Source: Stagonosporopsis chrysanthemi
Lineage: Eukaryota; Ascomycota; Dothideomycetes; Pleosporales; Didymellaceae
Direction of reading: 5' to 3'
Length of the DNA stretch: 30,174 nt
Assembly: GCA_022560025.1 (NCBI GenBank)
Contig: JAFISE010000281.1
Coordinates: 1-30,174, forward strand
Part shown: positions 1 to 10,727 of the stretch, in pieces
Layout of the letters: every line of letters starts with the position of its first letter
Numbering within the stretch: position 1 is the first letter of the stretch
Notes under the pieces: model-generated
Seen by the model: the letters and a program-made list of their open reading frames with translations, nothing else
Told to the model about the DNA's origin: nothing
Databases searched by the model: none
Position numbers and translations under genes: made by a program

Positions 1-56
1 AGTATTGTACGTGGCTCTATAGCCTCAATTTTGTGATGAGCTGCAAGGCCCGGAGC

Positions 57-133
57 GGGCGTTCGGTGACTCCGGGCGTTCGGTGCACGGACACTGTACG
101 CGCACAGACACGGTACGCGCACGGACACGGTAG
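57..133. repeat. Degenerate 17-bp tandem repeat, about 4.5 units
   Basis: Five successive blocks at 57, 74, 87, 104 and 121 share a GC-rich core. The first pair begins GGGCGTTCGGTG and the later units read ACGGACACGGTACGCGC. Spacing is 17 bp, with one 13-bp step between the two sub-types. The later core is close to a motif that recurs at 6885-6901, 11175-11191 (reverse), 22507-22519 and 23357-23374 (reverse), which suggests subterminal sequence of a repeated element. I see no credible coding function; the ORF running through it is low-complexity. Confidence 0.6.
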
Positions 134-301
134 TCCATGTCTCGTGCGTGGAAAATCTACACAGGAAATCCTGTCGACCCTGGCTGCTGCATGCTGCAGT
201 CTAGCCTTCCAAACCCCCCTTCTCTTGTCGTTAAGGCAGGTATGCGGGCAACTATGCCAGCATCCTCAGGTTCATTGACTGCTTGCTCCTAGGTAGAGGC
301 G

Positions 302-2056
302 AGAGAAACGCCGGACATTATCTCCTACCTGCCACCATATGGCTACCTGTTTTGCACTCTCTGCAGAAGCGGCATTCCTTGAAAAGTGCTCTTCAACCAT
401 CTCCAACGACATCACGGCATCAGCAGCAGGCTGACCACAGCTATACTTCGCCGATACGAACATCTTCCTGTAGCGCATGAAGACTCGGACATCGTCCCAC
501 TTCCAAACGACAGCCGGGTGTTGCCGTTCCTAGCGGCTCTTGTCCGGGGGTATAGCTGCCCACATTGTATCTGGCTCACGGTCAGTTCGGGCGAATTTTG
601 GAAGCATCTAGACAAAATCCACAATGTCAGGAAGATAGCGATTCATAGAGAAGATGTTTCATGCTTCCTTCAACGATGGATCGCGCACAGGAAGACAGGG
701 CAATACTGGCGCGTACACTACACCTAGACGAACAGCGTCGAGTCTGCAGAAGCAGAATGCGAGGAAGAGCAAGTTGATGAAAAACAGTCAATCTAGCGGG
801 AAGAAGAAAAAGGTTGCTGCGACCCAGATCTGGCAGAGCTTCTCCGTATGGAGGAAGAAGAGGAGCATTGGCTTGCTAATGAAGCCCATGCGTACGTATA
901 TCTCCCAGACAAATTAGAGCACGACGAGAATACGCGCTGGCTTTGCGAGTGCGGGCCGCGTTGGTTCGCACGCAGACCGCTTCAAGTGATTGCTGCTACC
1001 TCGCAGCTTCCTTCGCATAAGCACCAAGCCCTCTACCTAGGATCGTGGAACGGCTCCGACTGGAGCAGCTGCTCAGCTACAGAGGCAAAGCTCGTGACGC
1101 TCGTTGAGCTTGTTAGTCGTGCGTTGAATAGACGCGAAGAAACCCTGTCGCCTACATCGCGGATTCTTCGCTGTTGGCTACGTAGCTGGGGGCCCTATCC
1201 CCTTCGAGCTACCAAATCGACAAGCTACTCAGAAAAAGTACCGCTCGTACTGCTACCGCTTCCTTTGCTATGTATTCCGAGCAAGGCGGGTTTGCCTAGC
1301 ACAGGGTCACAATGCGTACGACATTTACGGTTTGACACTTACTGCATCCCAGGCAGAGATGCTAGATACTATCTGGGCGGAGCTGGACAATTTTTTGTCG
1401 AACGAGGTAGGGAGAGCCCTGTCGAAACCTTTGTTGCCGCTGCCTCCTCTATCTTCTTGCATTCTCGAAACCGTCTTCCGACTACTCGTTCTCTTCTGGA
1501 CGGACACTTCAATAGACGGCGATCCAGGCGACAAAGCAATCGCACACTTCTCTGGTGTGCTCGGAATCCATCCACATAAGCTTACTCTCCGTACCGCATA
1601 CGACTACATGCCGTATCTCTCGGCCTTGATCTGGGTAGGGAGGCTCGTCACACTGGAGTATGCGCTTCCATCGCGAGCCTACAATTCGTGGAACCCTCCG
1701 CTCCAGCCACGCTCGACATATTCAGACCAGGGGTCAAGACTCCTGAGAGAGATCCGGCCCAGGTATCTTCAACGCGATACCTTCGCGCCGCTTGGATATT
1801 TCATCGAGCGCCTCCAACATGGCAGAGCTATAATAAAGCGGGAAGGTGGGAGGACAAACATCTCCTAGTCGCCGGGTGGCCAGACGCTCGAGATCAACGG
1901 ATCCCAGATCACTCTCGTACAGTTGCGCTTTACGGTGCGCTCTCCTCTGAATAAGATCAATCAGGAAGCTCGCGAGTTGATGTTCCGCTGGTGGCCTGAT
2001 GTCGATCTGCATAGGATCAAAGACAAACTCACAAGCTATCGATCGGGCTATTCGTG
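302..2056 (+). pseudogene. OrsD-like (DUF3505-type) protein, broken and 3'-truncated
   Basis: Two frames join into one protein: 302-~1200 in one frame and ~1203-2056 in another, so there is one small frameshift near 1200. The N-terminal part reads YLPPYGYLFCTLCRSGI, HLQRHHGI, YSCPHC..HLDKIH and FLQRWI...YWRV, the usual layout of OrsD/DUF3505 proteins with paired C2H2-like fingers. The second part has RFLCYVFRARR, GVLGIHPHK, YLSALIWVGRLVTLEYALP and VDLHRIKDKLTSYRSGYS, matching the conserved helical region of that family. In-frame stops lie at 380 (TGA), 725 (TAG), about 794 (TAG) and 1866 (TAG). Several fit CAG/CGA-to-stop transitions, as RIP produces. The C-terminus is lost where the minus-strand LINE begins, near 2056. 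The family is common in fungal subtelomeres; its function is not established. The family call rests on motif memory. Confidence 0.7.
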
Positions 2057-5000
2057 TTGTGTGAGTGGACACAGTGCTGCAGAGTCTATCTCGCCTTCGA
2101 TGCCGCTGCCGTCTGTATAGATGCTAAGGCTGTCGTCTTTTGCGTGCTCTCTATCGTGCCGTGCCCGCGCGCTCTCGGCAGTCGCGTTAATACAGGTGGT
2201 TGGGCCGTGTCTCCAAGGTGGAGTGAGGAAGCACGGGATCCGTTCTTGTGTCTCGACGCCTTGGATTTGCTTGCTCTTCATATCCTTGTGTACTTTTTCC
2301 CAAGAGCTTGTGTGTCTGATGCGGGCCTTGTCCGCGGCTGTCGGCTGTGCTGTGCTTGTCTGGAACCCTGAGGTGCCCGCGATGTCCCTGCTCGAAAGTA
2401 GCCGGATAACAGTGTCTGCGTTATGCTTCTATATCTGCTGCTCGATAGGGAGGAGGAACGTCTCTACGTTTAGCGCCGCTCTCAACGTGGCTCTGTAGGC
2501 TCCGCTGATAACCCTCGCTGCTCTTGCCTATATACTCTGTAGTGTGTTAAGCATCCTCCTAGTGTACAGCTTCCCTTTCATGCTGGCGTTCGACCATACT
2601 GAGCAGGCGTACATCATCTGCGGGAGCACAGTGCCTTCGTAGATTCGCCGCAAGTCAGTGGAGCTGGCGCCCCAGTTGGACCCTCCTAGGCAGCTTAGCG
2701 CATTGACTGTCTTCGTCGCTTTCGGTCTGATCTCTTCGGTGCGCTCCTTCCAGTGAAGCTTTGCATCCATAGTTAGTCCAAGGTACCTGCACGTCGCTTC
2801 AGGTTGTATCTCGCCCCACTCAGTCTAGATCAGTGTTTCCGTGTTGATGCGTTTGCGTGATCTTGTAAAGTAGATGAGCTGGAACTTGTTTAGGGCGAAG
2901 ACCGATGCGTGTGTGCTGGCCCATCACTGTGCTTTCTCGAGGATCTTGCCCAGTGTCTCGCATGTCTGCTCTGTCGTCTTGCCCCACGCAAGGATACCGA
3001 CGTCGTCTATGTAGCCTGTGGACATGGCGTCCAGTGCGTGATTGCATACGTCTATCAGGTCAGCGTTGTAGAAGAGGTAGAGGATAGGTGACAGTGGTGG
3101 TCCCTGAGGTATGCCTGTGTTGATTTGATACGCTCTCAATCAGAATCCGTCGATTGCGATGCTCGTATGTCTGTCGCTAAGGAAGCTTGTGATCCACTTC
3201 ACTGTCTTCTCGTCCACTTGTCTTTTCCGCAGGTCGTGAAGCAGGCGTGCATGCGAGACGTTATCGAAGGCGCCAGAGACATCAAGCAGCAAGAGGCTCG
3301 CCACCTGGCCATTGTTCTGGCTCCATGCTTCGTATGTCTTATAGGTGACGCCCTGGAGAGCTTGCTCGGTCGAGCGCATCTTCCTGCCGCCTATGCGTGT
3401 CGGCGGTGGGACGTGATAGGTCTCAGCTAGGTAGCTGAACCGTCGCGCTATGACTGCATCCATAATCTTACCTGTGGTGTTCATCAGCATGATAGGTCTG
3501 TACGACTTTGGTGCCGTGTAGTCGTCCTTACCTGGCTTGCGCAGGACGACTGTCGTTGACTTGCGGAAGTGGGATGGGCAGTATCCTAGAAGTAGGCTCT
3601 GGTTGGAGATCTTTGTTAGGTGAGATGCAAGCTGGGCTACCCCTACCTGCAGAACTTTGTTGATGATGCCATCCAGACCAGGTGCTTTGAGTGGTGATGC
3701 TGCTTGTATGGAGTATCTGACCTCTTTCTCTGTCACTAGCGGCATGTCTACTTGGTAATTGTAGTGTGCGTCTCTTATATCCTCCAGATCTGCCTCTGGT
3801 GGTACTGGGAAGAGGGTGTCTCGGAACATGTCTGCTTTCTTAGCCGGATCTGTCACCTCCTGCTGCGTCTCTGGATGTCAGATGACAGGTGTGACCATTA
3901 GGGCCAGGGTTTCTCTCGTCTTTGCCTATTTGACAAGTCTCCACAATGTTTCTAGCGACTTCGCGGCCTGCTCTACCTGTTCTCTGTAGGCGTCTCTCAG
4001 TGCCTTCTTGATTGTTCTTGCTTTGTGATTTCTTGCTGCACGGTAGGCCTCCCACGACTCGTCTGTGTGGCATTGGCTGTGTGCTCTCTTGAGTCTCTTT
4101 GCTTCCGCAAGTACTGCTCTACGTTCTTCTGACTAGCCCTCTTTGATGTGATTTGATGGCCTTGTGTATGGTATTGCTTTGTCAATGGCTCTTTGGATTG
4201 CCTGGACGACCTCTTAGATATACGTGTTAAGTGCTGTCTTGTTTGCAGGTCTGCGAAGTGGCGGCAGGGCCTGTTTTAGCGTTTTGTGGTAGATTTTCTC
4301 ATTCAATCGTTTCTAGTCTTGCTTTAGGGTTGTGTCTAGTTGCTGTACTCTTATGTCTATCACAGTACTAATAGGCAGGTGATTGAAGTTGTGATCGAGG
4401 TCCCTATTAACCTGGCTTCGAATCACCCGATTGACTAAGCTTATAGTTACCAGATAAAGGTCTACAATGGTGCGTAAGGCTCTTTCTTCGTATGTGATAG
4501 CTCTAGGAGGCAGTCTACTGTTCAAGCTAAAGTCTTCTATAATTGCTAGCAGCTCCGCAGATTTAGGATCGGTGTGCCTTACGTTTGCACCTCCCCACAT
4601 AGGGTGGTACAAGTTGAAGTTGCTGAGCAGTATCTGCTCGTTAGGTTGATTGTCGTGCAGTGTTGTACGAACATCTGTTAGCACACTGCTATCGCTCTCG
4701 CTGCGTCTCGCTGGGTTGTAGACATTGTGTATAATAAGACACTGTCTCTCTTGTTAATCATTGCTGCCTTAGAACGTGAGAGAGCAGATGTCTCTGCTGT
4801 GCGCCTTGAACTGCCACTCTCTGTAGTCTACCCTTTTGTTGATGAAAAAGTAGACCCTGGCGGGCCCTGCCTCTTCTCCCGCTAGGCAATAGAGGTGAAA
4901 AATTTGCTTTGCTAGATAGTATGTCGTTGTCGCGAAGGGGTTCCTCCATGGTTCCTAGATAGCTAGAATGTCGTAATCGTGGATCTTAGGGTTGCGCAGC

Positions 5001-5074
5001 ATGGTCGCTATTACTATATCTCTTGATTTGTGTACATTGTACTGTAGTATACTTAGTGTAGTATGTCTATTCAT
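2057..5074 (-). pseudogene. LINE ORF2: endonuclease, reverse transcriptase, partial RNase H
   Basis: From ATG 5074 a single frame runs to the truncation at about 2057 without any frameshift, broken by about 12 stops (mostly TAG/TAA, three TGA). Domains in order: APE-type endonuclease (SILQYNVHKSRD, EPWRNPF, VYFFINKR, NVYNPARR, LLSNFNLYHPMWGG); a linker; reverse transcriptase at about 3850-2900 (SPLKAPGLDGI, SYRPIMLMNTTGKIMDAVIARR, motif A LLLDVSGAFDNVSHARLL, motif B GIPQGPPLSPILY, motif C YIDDV); the thumb region; then RNase H beginning SIYTDGSGIEG. The RT catalytic aspartates are still present, so inactivation comes from the stops and the missing 3' end. Intact family members nick target DNA and copy their own RNA into it. 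The nonsense-only damage fits RIP. Confidence 0.85.
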
Positions 5075-5328
5075 GCATTGTTGTTGGGGTTGATCTCTGT
5101 GTAATAGCTGCTGTTGTTCTGTATTGCTTAGGCGCTGTTTCCAGTTACTTCTAGAGCTCTTCTACTAGGTATAATCTATTAACGCAGTCTTTAGCTTGCA
5201 CTTGCTTGTGTTGATAGAATTACCTAGTCTAGCAGATTAATAGTGGTTCCAGCGTTGGTCCGCTTCTGTCCTCGTCCGCTTTGTGACTGGTTCCTGGTGA
5301 GCTGCGTTGGCTGTGTAGATGCAGCCGG

Positions 5329-6700
5329 TTAACTAGGCCTTCGCCTTCGAATAGTACATGTTGGTATATTAAGATGGGCGCTTTGTCCAGCTGTCTCTGC
5401 GACGTAGTGGTAGCGCGGCCGCATCTCGTACGCGGTCCTTGCCTTGGCCATCTCGTCCTTCCTAGTTGGGCACTGGCGGCTCCATGCTTCGTGCTCGCCG
5501 CGGCAGGCGGCACATTTCCTAGTTATGATTTGTCCGGCCCTTGATGGGCAGTTCTGGGTGTCGTGCTCCTGCGCACAGTGGCCACATGCTGTTACTGCCT
5601 TCCACTGGGTTCCTATGTGGCCGTATCTTTGGCACTTGAAGCGCTGCTTTACTCAGCACTGCCGCTCGTATCGGTCGCACTGGAAGACCTTGCCCTGCCA
5701 GATCAGGCCCTCGTCAATGGTCTTGTTGGCATCCTCTGGCTTGCTGAACTCTATAATAGTGCTAGAGAAGGCTTTCGTGGGTGCATTGCGTGTCAGCTAC
5801 CCGACGTACTTGATCTCTGCCTGTGGGATGAACGGCTTGTTGTCTAGCAGCAGCTGGTCCCTTATCTCTTCGAACCTGTCCATGTCCATTGTGCTGGTGC
5901 GCATGCCGTGTGCGGTCGTCAGCGAACTGCTTTAGTGCTTCTACCTCCTTGCTGGTCGCTGTTCTGATGCTAAGGTCGCCGCTCCTTAGCTGGTTTGAAG
6001 AGAGCACCTTAATGCTGTTAATATGTTCGTTTCCGCTTTGCGCGATGGCGCGCTCTACATGCGCGTTAAGGCTGCGCGGGTTCATCGCCTGCAGGCTGAG
6101 CACTGTAGTGGGGTCTCTGATGGTCACGACGACTTCACGCTGCGTCTGCATGGGAGGCATTCTGGGAACTTGTGTATTCGCTGTACCTGCTGGCGGTGCG
6201 CCCCTCGCTGCCATCGCAGCATAGCTGAGCGCGCCACCTGTCTGTGGACCTGCGTTCTTTATCTGTCTTGCCATCTGCAGGCTGGCCTTACCTACCTCCA
6301 CCGCCTCCTTGGCTGCTGTCTTTGCATCCTCTCCAGCTTTCATGTTCAGTTGTACGTTTGCGGCAATGGCGTGGACGGTGTCGGCGGTGTTCTTGAGTTC
6401 GGTCTTGAGCTCTTGCTTGACGGCATCGAGCATTTGCGCAACATTGTCCGAGGACGCCTTGGCCTCAGTTTGCAGGATGCTAAGCGCGTCGCACACCGTG
6501 CTGAGGTCAGGCGCGTGTTGTACTTTCAGTATAAACGTCAGCGTGCCGTGGATGATGACCTTGACGAGGTCTGCCGGCACCGGCTGGCTTTGCGTGCGAT
6601 CGATACAGGTCAGCGCGTCCTGAAGGTAGGTGCTGAGGCGTGTAGCGTGCTCGCGGAATGGGGTTGGCCACGTGGGCTGCTGAGGCCACGGTGTCGCCAT
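5329..6700 (-). pseudogene. LINE ORF1, gag-like RNA-binding protein with CCHC zinc knuckles
   Basis: The frame starts at ATG 6700 and encodes a helical, Lys/Glu/Ala-rich N-terminal half (coiled-coil-like around AEAKASSDNVAQMLDAVKQE). It then has VVVTIRDPTTVLSLQAMNPRSL, the nucleic-acid-binding domain typical of Tad-type gag proteins. A frameshift lies near 5910-5920. After it come GLIWQGKVFQCDRY and a cluster of knuckles including FKCQRYGHIGTQW, CGHCAQEHDTQNC and KCAACRGEHEAWSRQC. Stops interrupt the zinc region at about 5655 and upstream at LTRNAP. The first knuckle has Trp where Cys is expected. Such proteins coat LINE RNA and accompany it to the integration site; this copy is defective. 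ORF1 ends with a TAA at 5329-5331, about 250 bp before ORF2. Confidence 0.75.
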
Positions 6701-6860
6701 GGCACGTCAGACGCAGTGGGCTGCTGCGGCTAGGTGCTGACTAATCAATTGGCGTCAAGAGCGACCGTTTGAGCACGAAAATACGACTGAATTCCAAAAA
6801 TCGAGTTCTCGCTGTGTGTGGTGTTTTTTTGGGATGGAAGGGGTGTTTCGGCGCTTCGGC

Positions 6861-6901
6861 GCATCACCCGAATCCGCGCATCACGCGCACGGGCACGGTA
6901 C
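6861..6901 (+). repeat. Left arm of a 41-bp inverted repeat (pairs with 11175-11215)
   Basis: Read inward, this block matches the reverse complement of 11175-11215 at 36 of 41 positions, including the run CACGCGCACGGGCACGGTAC. The two arms are 4.36 kb apart and enclose the unknown gene, a Tc1-type transposase and a secreted-peptide-like ORF. It may be the terminal inverted repeat of a DNA element or two inverted copies of a short repeat. No target-site duplication was found by eye. Confidence 0.6.
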
Positions 6902-7061
6902 CATCCACACCACGTGATTTAGCGTAGCGGAAGGTGCGGATGATGTCAACCTCTCAATATAGGCGGATTTTGGAGTAGAACAACGACAAAGCAAGCGACT
7001 GCTTCTTCTGGATAGTTTGAAGCTCGGATTTATTAGTATCTCAGCTTTTTGTGGTATTGCT

Positions 7062-8645
7062 ATGCCTGCGAGAAGATCAAATCGCCGGAAAATCGATGAT
7101 CCGGCACCTGAATTGACACAGGATGCATCCGCAACAACCGCCTAAACTAGACGTCAGCGGACTTCAAGAACCCCATTTAAGCAAGGAGTTAATCCAGTTA
7201 CTCCACCATTAACAGCTCGTCGTCCTTCATTAAGACTACCTGCTAGCCAAGCCACAGAAGCAGAAGCAGAGGAGTTGTTGTTTGTGCGCGAGGACACCGA
7301 GGTAAGAGGCACCGAGGATGACGGCGATGATGCCGGAGGAGTCGATGAAGGAGATCCCAACCCAGAGGAGGTAGAAGACGATATAGAAACGCTTGCCGAG
7401 GCCGACGATAGAGCTGGGGAAGAGTCCGCTGCTACTTTTTCCGAGCCTGAGCATGAGACTGTGGCGACTTTACGGTACCGCGCGAGCTCTGGCGACATCG
7501 AGAAGAGCCCGATATATTCAGCAGCGGACACCCAGCCTGATTAAAAAGTTGATCGCCTCACAATGACAGGCCTTTGGTCGTGAGTTGACGAGGTCGTTGA
7601 GAGCCAATCAAGGCGCCGCCTCAGCGTTGAGGTGGCGACTCTCGTCGCAAAACTGTGGTACGGTAGAGGTGCTAACAGGCGCGATAGACCTCAAAAGCGA
7701 CTGCGGCGAGGCAGCGTACAAGACATCTACGACCTGAAAGACTTAGCAAAATCAATAGACCTTGACAGCAGCGAGAAGCTCATTATCGACTTCAACCTCT
7801 ACATCGTTGGCGACCCTGTACCCGCATCTCAAGCAGCATCTCAGCTGCCTCCACGTCTACCTCAACTGCGCGCTCGGACTGCCACGGCCATATAAGAACA
7901 AGGCTTGGAGGGTGTCGTTGCTGCCCAGTTGATGGGAGCTGGCGCTACGCTTGCTATAAAGGACACCTGGCGTTGTGAGAAGAAGGAGTGCTCTAACTGG
8001 CTATGGTGTTGCTGGCGGCCACCCACTGGCTTACCCGATGAGCAGCACTATCCAGTTAGTCCGAATATTATTGCAATGTGGGCAAAAGCTGTTGAATAGC
8101 AACAGTGTACTGTACAAGAGCCGAACGATCGCGTCAAGTCTGCGATAATGAGAGCCCGCGAGCGGAGCGAGGTTGACAGAGTAAGAACGCGGCAGCAGCA
8201 AAGTACGGGCGATGGGGTATTGGATGAGGTGCGGGAGCTGCAGAAATCAGTGTTAATGGCTCAATCATCGCAGCTTAACAACGGCTTGGCAGCACAGTCT
8301 ACGCCAGCTGGTCGGCAGCCATTTGAGTACGAGTTTTGGGCAGAGATTCTTGCTCATACTGACAACTTCTTTGCTTACTTCAGAGAGAAGTGGGATGTCT
8401 TGGGGGCACAAGAACTCATCAATGAGGTCAAACAGAAGATTGTAAGAGACGGCCATATTGATATTAACATACTGATGAACAAGAGCAGCGAGAATGGGGC
8501 TTCTATAGAGTTGTGGGTTGAGCACTTTAACTTACGACCTGGTGTGCTTCTCCAGCTCCGGCGACACGCTTTGCGATGGAGAAAGACATACAATGGACTC
8601 AGCGGCGATGACTTTAAGAAGATTGCTACTGCAAGGCAGCAGTAG
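7062..8645 (+). pseudogene. Unknown protein, one frame with five internal stops
   Basis: One frame runs from ATG 7062 (MPARRSNRRKIDDP) to TAG 8643-8645, about 528 codons. It is interrupted by stops at 7143 (TAA), 7542 (TAA), 7581 (TGA), 7893 (TAA) and 8097 (TAG), with no frameshift. Each could arise from CAA, CAG or CGA by one C-to-T change. Visible parts: a basic N-terminus; an acidic stretch around 7270-7420; a Cys/Trp cluster WRCEKKECSNWLWCCWRPP near 7965-8020; a basic RERSEVDRVRTRQQQ segment; and a well-ordered C-terminal part (FWAEILAHTDNFFAYFREKWDVLG). The frame may originally have read through to about 8696, since the codons after the last stop still look coding. I do not recognise the family. 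It lies inside the 41-bp inverted repeats and beside a transposase, so a mobile-element origin is plausible. Confidence 0.65.
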
Positions 8646-8869
8646 CGAAAGCAATTAAACTGTAAATTGCCGTTAGGTGACATTCGCAGCAATAGTGGAT
8701 GAGGTGAGTCGCGATTTTCGCCACCTAGCCAAACACAGTGTCAACACCAAGCTACAACAACACGTTGATAATTGCTAAGAGTATGTTAGAGTACTAATTT
8801 GTATGCAGGCAAACTCCTGTACGTTCTTCAGAATTAATAAATCGCGGTTGTAGGTTGCGCAATATATCG

Positions 8870-9898
8870 TTATACAAAATCGTCGACGTTGTCAGTTTCA
8901 GGATTCCCGTGCGCGTCACCCCACCCCTCCGGCCGGTAACCAAACATCCAGAACCAGTTTCTGCAGTCAATCTCCTTCATTGTACGCTCAATTGCGTACT
9001 CCAAGAGGTAGTAGAAATCATTAAAGATCTCCTGCTCATTGACGTGTCTCTTAATCCAGCTCCTCAGCTGCTTAAAGCTCTTCTTAATTGGGTTGTAATC
9101 AGGTGAGTATGGCGGAAGATACTCGAGTTGCACCTCGCACGTGGCGCAAAGCTCACGAAGCCGAGGCGATCGGTGAATTGACGCGTTGTCAAGTACGATG
9201 ACTGAGTAACCTGATGTGGTGTATGGCAATGCAGAGGTCGCCATGAAGTCCCCCATGAGCTCAGAGGTAATCGCGCCTTGATAAATGGTGTAACTAAGAT
9301 ACCGATTGACAGTCATTGCTGGCAGAATTGACCATCGCTCACTACGTTGTATGCTGTACGAGAGCTCAACTGGAGTATTGACAGGACTCCAGCCATACTT
9401 GCGATCGCCTGTACGCTCTTTGCAAGCACTTTCATCAATGGCGATGATCTGTTCTGTTCTGAAGTCTGCCATCCAAGCTCTGTAAACCCGGCGGAGAGGC
9501 TCACTTTGCTCCCTCGCACGCTTTGTTGCCAGCTTTCTTGAATACTTCAGCTTCTCCAAAGCTCGCCACACAGTGGAGATATGGCACTCTACATCAAACT
9601 CCTCATACAAGTGTTGCTGCATCTCTTCAAGATAAGCGCTAGGTCGATCAGCAAGGTACTCCGCGAGGCCTTCCAGCTGAGCTTGCCGCAGTAATGGTGG
9701 CCGGCCAACCCTCACTGTGGGTGGAGGATAGCACTGTCCCCAATACTCCAAGCTCAATCGCAACTTCGCCACAGTCTCAGAATGTACGCCGGTAGCGTTG
9801 GCAACGTGAGTGTTGTTCTCAGAAGCAGCAATATGCTCCATGACTGACTGTTGCAGAGTGGGTGGCAGCCGCTTGCCGTTGCGGGTATTATTACCCAT
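8870..9898 (-). CDS. Tc1/mariner-type transposase, full length but catalytic Glu changed to Lys
   Basis: A complete 342-residue frame with no internal stop. N-terminal helix-turn-helix region (ENNTHVANATGVHSETVAKLRLSLEYWG), GRPP linker, second HTH with YLEEMQQHLYEEFDVECHISTVWRALEKL, then a DDE_3-type catalytic core: D155 in IIAIDESACKE, D237 in VIVLDNASIHR, and the third position in PYSPDYNPIKKSF. Spacing from D237 to residue 272 leaves 34 residues, the DD34E arrangement of Tc1-like enzymes, but residue 272 is Lys. The change is a C-to-T on the plus strand at 9085 followed by A, a RIP-type context. The family excises and inserts DNA at TA sites; this copy is predicted to be catalytically dead. 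No convincing terminal repeats were found right beside the ORF. Confidence 0.85.
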   Translation of the reverse strand: MGNNTRNGKRLPPTLQQSVMEHIAASENNTHVANATGVHSETVAKLRLSLEYWGQCYPPPTVRVGRPPLLRQAQLEGLAEYLADRPSAYLEEMQQHLYEEFDVECHISTVWRALEKLKYSRKLATKRAREQSEPLRRVYRAWMADFRTEQIIAIDESACKERTGDRKYGWSPVNTPVELSYSIQRSERWSILPAMTVNRYLSYTIYQGAITSELMGDFMATSALPYTTSGYSVIVLDNASIHRSPRLRELCATCEVQLEYLPPYSPDYNPIKKSFKQLRSWIKRHVNEQEIFNDFYYLLEYAIERTMKEIDCRNWFWMFGYRPEGWGDAHGNPETDNVDDFV

Positions 9899-10727
9899 TA
9901 TGGGCGGTTCAACAACACTAAAAAAAGGTCGTGAGAGTCGCGATAGAGCTTCAAAAAACTATTTGTCGTAATATGAGCTCCTACAGGATGCTGGGCACAT
10001 CAAGATACACTGTAATTTGGCCTGTATGTAATGTAGTTGGAGTTTCCGATAATCCCGCAAAATCACGTGGTCTCGATGGTATTTCGAAAACCGTTATAGT
10101 TAAGTAGTAGAATAGTTGGGCGAGTGTTCTTTAGATAGGAGAATTGTCGCAGGCCAAGCGCTGTCGTGGATCTGAACTCTATTACAAATCGTGCCGTGCG
10201 AGGACCTACATAGAAGCTGCGCTATGATGCCAGAACAATACAACAACGAAAACACAATTTCTTAAATATCCCATAACTGAAACAACGCACCCAAACATGC
10301 GACAAGAATGTATACAAGTAGTGTATTACATTGCTAGAACTACTGCTGGTACCAGTCCGGTAATTAAGTGCGAATTATTTCTGTGTGCCTGCTTCTTTCT
10401 GTGCTAGCTGTGACAGACCTAGCTGGAAGAGACTATAATTGACAAAAAGCCCCTTCCGAATTGCGTTTTCACCCTTCTTTTCCGGCTTGATGCAACTGCT
10501 CCGGATAGTCAGATTAATGTCAATTCAGAGCAACGGATTGACGCAAGTCCGGTGTGTATCCGGAGCGGCTACAGTAATAGTACCGAACCGAAAACGCGAA
10601 CACTATACTCATCTCCCATGATCTGTCTACCTATATAGTATCGACTTAGAACTAGATCTGAAGTTTCAATCCATTAGCAACATTCCATCTCTTGTTACTT
10701 CAATATCATTGAACAGCTATCTCAAAG
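9899..10727. other. Non-coding stretch between transposase and secreted-peptide ORF
   Basis: About 830 bp, A/T-richer than the flanks. It should contain the 5' flank of the minus-strand transposase and the promoter of the small ORF at 10728. A CACGTG-type E-box core lies near 10073. The plus-strand ORF at 10439-10621 has no recognisable features, and I do not support it as a gene. Confidence 0.4.
10631..10640 (+). promoter_or_regulatory. TATA-like element upstream of the 50-residue ORF
   Basis: CTATATAGTA lies about 90-97 bp upstream of the ATG at 10728. It is followed by a pyrimidine-rich, ATG-free leader ending in TCAAAGATG, an acceptable fungal start context. The arrangement supports the small ORF as a transcribed gene, but promoter function is inferred only from sequence. 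Confidence 0.35.

Larger units (their letters stand above)
2057..6760 (-). mobile_element. Tad1-like non-LTR retrotransposon (LINE), decayed
   Basis: On the minus strand a gag-like ORF1 is followed by an ORF2 carrying endonuclease, reverse transcriptase and the first motif of RNase H, the order of the Tad clade of ascomycete LINEs. Both ORFs carry nonsense codons, so the copy cannot encode working proteins. The element is missing its 3' end: RNase H stops a few residues after YTDGSGIEG, at the junction with the OrsD-like gene. LINE insertions usually lose their 5' end, so this break points to later recombination or deletion. The 5' limit is uncertain; I place it shortly upstream of the ORF1 ATG at 6700. 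Confidence 0.8.

Noticed and set aside
33..278. 81-codon plus-strand ORF
   Set aside because: Runs through the 17-bp tandem repeat, shows no domain, and does not join the OrsD-like frame.
4408..4426. Second B-box-like GCTTCGAATC
   Set aside because: Coding part of the LINE endonuclease region; no tRNA fold.
6023..6733. Long plus-strand ORF of 236 codons
   Set aside because: Antisense to LINE ORF1, which has clear gag features; no recognisable domain on this strand.
7154..7531. Ser-rich minus-strand ORF
   Set aside because: Antisense shadow of the acidic stretch of the 7062-8645 frame.
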